This document shows, piece by piece, positions 60,106 through 64,000 of a stretch of 64,000 nucleotides of DNA. The position numbers were made by a program, and so were the translations under genes. The notes beneath the pieces are model-generated. The model saw only the letters and a program-made list of their open reading frames with translations. It searched no databases and was not told the origin of the DNA. How positions within the stretch are numbered: position 1 is the first letter of the stretch; every line of letters begins with the position of its first letter. The stretch spans positions 1-64,000 of the forward strand of contig CAZBED010000001.1 of the NCBI GenBank assembly GCA_964490845.1, written 5' to 3'. The stretch comes from JADJSS01 sp964490845. Its GTDB lineage: Bacteria > Bacteroidota > Bacteroidia > Chitinophagales > JADIYW01.

Positions 60106-62013
60106 ATGGGAAAAATAATAGGAATTGACTTAGGAACTACCAACTCGTGTGTAGCCGTTATGGAAGGCAGCGAACCGGTAGTCATTACCACAGATGAGGG
60201 ACAAAGAACCCTGCCGTCTATCGTAGGATTTTTAGAAAATGGCGAACGTAAAGTGGGAGCCCCTGCCAAACGCCAGTCTATCACCAATCCTAAAAACACC
60301 GTATCCTCTATCAAACGATTTATGGGGAAACATTACAGCGATACAACAACGGAACAAAAATACGTTTCGTATGCTGTAGAAAAAGGCGACAATGACACTG
60401 TACGTGTGCGCCTGCATGACAGAATGTACACTCCACAGGAGATTTCTGCCATTATTCTCCAAAAATGTAAAAAAATGGCGGAAGACTACTTAGGCCAGAC
60501 GGTAACTGAAGCAGTAATTACGGTACCTGCCTACTTTAACGACTCCGAACGTCAGGCCACCAAAGAAGCCGGATTAATTGCCGGGTTAGATGTAAAACGC
60601 ATCATCAACGAACCAACAGCAGCAGCTTTGGCTTACGGTCTGGACAAAGGTGGCAAGGATATGAAAATAGCTGTTTACGACTTAGGTGGCGGTACATTTG
60701 ACGTCTCTATCCTCGAATTGGGTGATGGCGTTTTTGAAGTAAAATCTACCAACGGTGACGTACACTTAGGTGGTGACGATTTTGACCAAACCATCATCGA
60801 CTGGCTGGCAACAGAATTCCAAAATGAAGAACGTGTGGATTTGCGCAAAGACCCGATGGCCTTGCAACGCCTTAAAGAAGCCGCAGAGAAAGCAAAGATA
60901 GAATTATCTTCTTCTACGGAAACAGAAATCAATTTACCATATATCACCGCAACAGACGGCGTTCCAAAGCACTTAGTGAAAAAATTGTCACGCGCTAAAT
61001 TTGACCAGCTGACAGAAGCCTTGGTGGAAAGAACATTGGAACCGTGCAGAAAGGCGCTGAAAGACGCAAACTTATCCGCATCTCAAATAGACGAAGTGAT
61101 TTTAGTAGGTGGTTCCACCCGTATTCCGAAGATTCAGGAAGTGGTGGAAAAATTCTTTGGCAAAAAACCATCTAAGGGCGTAAACCCCGATGAAGTCGTA
61201 GCCGTAGGTGCCGCTATTCAGGGTGGTGTACTGACCGGTGACGTGAAGGATGTTTTGTTGCTTGATGTAACACCTTTATCATTAGGTATCGAGACATACG
61301 GTGGCGTATTCACCAAGCTGATTGAATCCAACACAACGATTCCTACCAAAAAATCTGAAGTATTCTCTACTGCATCAGACAATCAACCATCTGTAGAACT
61401 GAATGTATTGCAGGGAGAAAGACCCATGGCCAAAGACAACAAAAGCCTGGGCCGTTTCCACTTAGACAGTATCCCACCGGCACCACGAGGTGTTCCGCAA
61501 ATCGAAGTAACATTTGATATAGACGCGAATGGTATACTGAGTGTAACCGCAAAAGATAAAGGAACCGGCAAAGAGCAAAATATCCGCATCACCGCTTCTT
61601 CCGGATTGAGCAAGGAAGAAATTGAAAAGATGAAAGCCGAAGCGAAAGCCAACGAAGCGGCGGATAAAGAAGCTCGCGCCAAGGTGGACAAGCTGAACGA
61701 AGCGGATAGCCTGATTTTCCAAAGTGAAAAACAAATGAAAGAGTTTGGCGACAAACTACCTGCTGATAAAAAAACAACTTTAGAAGCAGCTGTCAACAAG
61801 TTGAAAGAAGCACACAAAAATCAGGATATGCCGGCAGTGGAAGTTGCTTTAACAGAACTGAACAATGCATGGCAGGCGGCTTCACAGGATTTGTATAATG
61901 CTTCCCAACAGGCTGGCGGTACAGAACAAGGCGGTACATCCGACAATGGCTCTGCCAACTCAGGTGGTAATGCGGAGAACGTTACCGATGCAGAATACGA
62001 AGAAGTGAAATAA
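60106..62013 (+). CDS. dnaK: chaperone protein DnaK (Hsp70)
   Basis: 635 aa, standard length. Nucleotide-binding domain: IIGIDLGTTNSCVAVMEG at 4-21, VITVPAYFNDSERQATKEAG, INEPTAAALAYGLD, DLGGGTFDVSILE, ILVGGSTRIPKIQEVV. Substrate-binding domain with LLLDVTPLSLGIETYGGVFTKLI from about 385 and the helical lid, ending in a Gly/Ser/Asn-rich tail and the DAEYEEVK terminus typical of bacterial DnaK. Monocistronic here: dnaJ and grpE are not adjacent, and an intrinsic terminator follows. Confidence 0.98.
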   Translation: MGKIIGIDLGTTNSCVAVMEGSEPVVITTDEGQRTLPSIVGFLENGERKVGAPAKRQSITNPKNTVSSIKRFMGKHYSDTTTEQKYVSYAVEKGDNDTVRVRLHDRMYTPQEISAIILQKCKKMAEDYLGQTVTEAVITVPAYFNDSERQATKEAGLIAGLDVKRIINEPTAAALAYGLDKGGKDMKIAVYDLGGGTFDVSILELGDGVFEVKSTNGDVHLGGDDFDQTIIDWLATEFQNEERVDLRKDPMALQRLKEAAEKAKIELSSSTETEINLPYITATDGVPKHLVKKLSRAKFDQLTEALVERTLEPCRKALKDANLSASQIDEVILVGGSTRIPKIQEVVEKFFGKKPSKGVNPDEVVAVGAAIQGGVLTGDVKDVLLLDVTPLSLGIETYGGVFTKLIESNTTIPTKKSEVFSTASDNQPSVELNVLQGERPMAKDNKSLGRFHLDSIPPAPRGVPQIEVTFDIDANGILSVTAKDKGTGKEQNIRITASSGLSKEEIEKMKAEAKANEAADKEARAKVDKLNEADSLIFQSEKQMKEFGDKLPADKKTTLEAAVNKLKEAHKNQDMPAVEVALTELNNAWQAASQDLYNASQQAGGTEQGGTSDNGSANSGGNAENVTDAEYEEVK

Positions 62014-62043
62014 TAATAGTTTAATTCTCCATAGATAAAAAAA

Positions 62044-62068
62044 GGAACGCTGGTGCGTTCCTTTTTTT
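62044..62068 (+). terminator. intrinsic terminator of dnaK
   Basis: Perfect 7-bp stem GGAACGC / GCGTTCC with TGGT loop at 62044-62061, followed by TTTTTTT, 30 bases after the dnaK stop. A preceding A run lengthens the stem. Confidence 0.9.
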
Positions 62069-62237
62069 ATTTTTCCAACAAAATAATTTACAAAGTATTC
62101 ATTATTAACAATATAAAAATTTAGACAGGAATATAATAAAAACAACAGTCATTATTTATACCTACATGTTTAAATCTAATGTAGTAGCTTTAATCAATAA
62201 ATCTATCCATCATATTACTAGTAAATAAATTATCAAC
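62069..62237. other. AT-rich intergenic region upstream of the secreted protein gene
   Basis: Between the dnaK terminator and the ATG at 62238. Very AT-rich, no further gene seen. It must hold the promoter of the downstream gene but no clean TTG/TAnnTTTG pair was found. Confidence 0.5.
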
Positions 62238-64000
62238 ATGTCACTTAGCAAAAAAATACTTCTTTCCATAATATGCTTTACAAACCTCTACAGCCATTCG
62301 CAGATTGTTGAAAAAGGCATACTGGTGGATTCATTTATTAACGAGCTGATTACTTCCAATAATAGCACCACAAACGACATTAAGTATAAAAAGATCAGCA
62401 ATAATGCTTTGATAATTGTACGTAATTTTAAATTCCGACAGATCAACTCAAATATGCATAATAATGTCTTATTTGATAGTGTGAGTATCAGTAAATATAC
62501 GTTAAGTGGCCAAAAACGTTGGGAAAAAAGATACCTCTTGCCCGACGGAGGCAGAATTAACGATTTTATAGAATCTGCCGATCATGAACTATTGCTAGTG
62601 GGAGATATCGGGACAAATAATGTATTTGTAAAACTCGATAGTTCCGGAAATATAGTATTGACAAAAAGCTATCCAAACCAGGACAGCCTGATGAGTCTTA
62701 AAACTATTATTGACGATAAACAAGGACACTTTCTCGTCTATAGCAATAAAATAAAGAATATTGGCCAGGTTAATTGCCCTCTTTTATCGTTTACCCTATT
62801 AAATAGTAAAAAAGATTACCTCACACAAATCACCTCCAATGGTGACGTTAACTGGTCTAAACTAATCAATGATAGAACAGTGTCTAATTATTATTTAGTG
62901 AATCCCATAATTGAAATAAATCCAAACAATAACAATATCAATTACGTTGATTATTTTACTGACCAAAGAATACCTGAAAGAACAAAAATTAAATATTTAC
63001 AATTCGACGTTAATGGCACACAAATCAAGGAAAAAGCATTAGTAGATAGCATCATCAATGATTCCTGTCGCGAGCATTTAAGCATTTTCGTAAGTACATC
63101 CCGGGGATATAGTATTTTTGTAGATCACTTACATTTTCAAAATGAAGGCTACGGTTTATCAAATGTATTACAACATCAATACACCAAAGACGGAATTTTC
63201 CTGGATACTCTGAGGCCAATAAGTAAACCATTTAATACTGACAATAGCTATCCCATGTTTTTAACATCTATAAATAATGTAGATAATTTTAATCGATTTA
63301 TAGATGTAGAATCAGCTGATAATCGATACGCCAACCTAATGATTAATCCTTTTAGTCGTCCAAATCTTAATATTTATATCTTATTTAAGTCTGATAAAGA
63401 TTTTAATATAAAATGGAATGCATTATTAGAGGATAATCAAATAAATGACTATGAAATGCCGTTTATCACATCTATAAATGACACGACGCTCCTTTTAGCC
63501 AGTATTATTTTCAAAACAGGTTTTTCAGAGAGCATTGCATATCTGAAATTTTATACCATTTCAACTAAAGCCAATCAGTTGGTCTATGATATTTATATCG
63601 ACCGTAATGAAAACGGTCGGCACGATGCTGAGGATTCTGTCTTTAGCGATGGAGTGATTTTGCTAAACGACAGCTCCCTTTCAAATTACACTTCACTTCT
63701 TGGCAATTATGTCTTCGTAGAGACCGGGACCTATGTATCCAGGCTGTCCAACTATGATCAGCGCCTGAAATATTATTTCGTTTCACCGGACTCAGTGGTC
63801 AGTATATTCAACTCCTTAGGCAATATTGACACCATTCCTTTCAGGTTGGTTCCTAAACCTAATATTCAGGATTTACAGGTGAGCATAGTGGCCACCGCTC
63901 CGCCACGTCCAGGATTCAACAGTCAATATAAAATCATTGCCAGCAATATGGGAACTAAAACCATTGAACATGTTACCCTTAAATTCTTGTCTGATACTAT
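62238..64000 (+). CDS. large secreted protein, probable T9SS substrate, 3' end cut by the window edge
   Basis: Open from the ATG at 62238 to the right edge (587 codons, no stop). Signal peptide MSLSKKILLSIICFTNLYSHS. The first 450 residues have no recognised domain and are AT-rich, Asn- and Ser-rich, with SISKYTLSGQKRW and similar strands that might form a repeat or propeller-like fold. From about residue 448 comes DIYIDRNENGRHDAEDSVFSDGVILLN, an EF-like/SdrD-B-type motif, then NIQDLQVSIVATAPPRPGFNSQYKIIASNMGTKTIEHV, the P-R-P-G-F-N module of Bacteroidota T9SS proteins (conserved repeat, DUF11-like). A sorting tail would be outside the window. Confidence 0.75.
   Translation, partial: MSLSKKILLSIICFTNLYSHSQIVEKGILVDSFINELITSNNSTTNDIKYKKISNNALIIVRNFKFRQINSNMHNNVLFDSVSISKYTLSGQKRWEKRYLLPDGGRINDFIESADHELLLVGDIGTNNVFVKLDSSGNIVLTKSYPNQDSLMSLKTIIDDKQGHFLVYSNKIKNIGQVNCPLLSFTLLNSKKDYLTQITSNGDVNWSKLINDRTVSNYYLVNPIIEINPNNNNINYVDYFTDQRIPERTKIKYLQFDVNGTQIKEKALVDSIINDSCREHLSIFVSTSRGYSIFVDHLHFQNEGYGLSNVLQHQYTKDGIFLDTLRPISKPFNTDNSYPMFLTSINNVDNFNRFIDVESADNRYANLMINPFSRPNLNIYILFKSDKDFNIKWNALLEDNQINDYEMPFITSINDTTLLLASIIFKTGFSESIAYLKFYTISTKANQLVYDIYIDRNENGRHDAEDSVFSDGVILLNDSSLSNYTSLLGNYVFVETGTYVSRLSNYDQRLKYYFVSPDSVVSIFNSLGNIDTIPFRLVPKPNIQDLQVSIVATAPPRPGFNSQYKIIASNMGTKTIEHVTLKFLSDT

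Overview
The window is a compact piece of a Bacteroidota chromosome, probably from the Chitinophagia/Saprospiria side of the phylum (lineage is an inference). The evidence is the gene set: the DUF3098-uppP-truB-ribF run, rpmB-rpmG-DUF4295 next to ftsY, a BT_3928-type DoxX protein, an RprX/RprY-like two-component pair, secreted proteins including one with a type IX secretion (T9SS) type A tail, bacillithiol synthesis (bshC), futalosine-route menaquinone genes, and promoters of the Bacteroidota type (TTG, about 20 bases, then TAnnTTTG). Shine-Dalgarno sites are not evident. Base composition is mostly even, with AT-rich exceptions inside leuS (about 3660-4050), across 58085-59509, and from 62070 onward.

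Layout. 1-7219 (minus strand): a secreted M36 metallopeptidase cut by the left edge, leucyl-tRNA synthetase with an enlarged AT-rich insert before KMSKS, a coiled-coil protein and a transglutaminase-like protein. 7297-11097 (plus): ftsX, DUF3098, uppP, truB, ribF. 11092-15986: an ElaA-like acetyltransferase and queD, then mqnB and mqnD on the plus strand with two membrane-associated glycosyltransferases on the minus strand between them. 15992-24512 (minus): DUF922, bshC, an SDR, ppsA, rimO, ftsY, DUF4295, rpmG, rpmB. 24600-25619: a tRNA-Arg(ACG) gene followed by three tandem 315-bp units, each holding a small GIY-YIG nuclease gene and a copy of the tRNA 3' half interrupted in its T-loop by a 20-bp palindrome. 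This is the most unusual structure in the window. 25741-32340 (minus): an envelope cluster of a large TPR protein, an outer-membrane barrel, an HU/SPOR protein and a LolD-like ATPase.

32495-43296: DUF2721, RraA-like, CtlX-like hydrolase, DUF3943, a matrixin-like T9SS protease, dcd, the two-component pair, an alpha/beta-hydrolase-TPR lipoprotein, a DUF962 protein and an EamA exporter. 43333-52354: a penicillin-acylase-family amidase, a thioesterase, a thioredoxin-fold protein, a secreted protein coupled to folP, DUF1599, a DoxX protein, an OppB-type permease and aroK. 52351-58061: a SanA-like membrane protein, a candidate metallopeptidase, a PyrR-like phosphoribosyltransferase, then a membrane Fe-S protein, a CCG-domain protein and a small conserved protein forming a probable electron-transfer operon. 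58085-64000: a GT22 (Alg9-like) mannosyltransferase, DUF3817, dnaK with a clear terminator, and a large secreted protein cut by the right edge.

Functional threads: menaquinone (mqnB, mqnD) would serve the membrane Fe-S electron-transfer proteins; uppP and the GT2/GT39-like/GT22-like enzymes belong to lipid-linked glycan synthesis; ftsX and the LolD-like ATPase act in the envelope; leuS, truB, rimO, rpmB/rpmG and tRNA-Arg belong to translation. Genes are tightly packed, with 1-4 base start/stop overlaps and convergent overlaps. About ten start codons lie only 3-5 bases after a -7 box, which suggests leaderless mRNAs. No rRNA, CRISPR array, classical transposase or prophage was seen.
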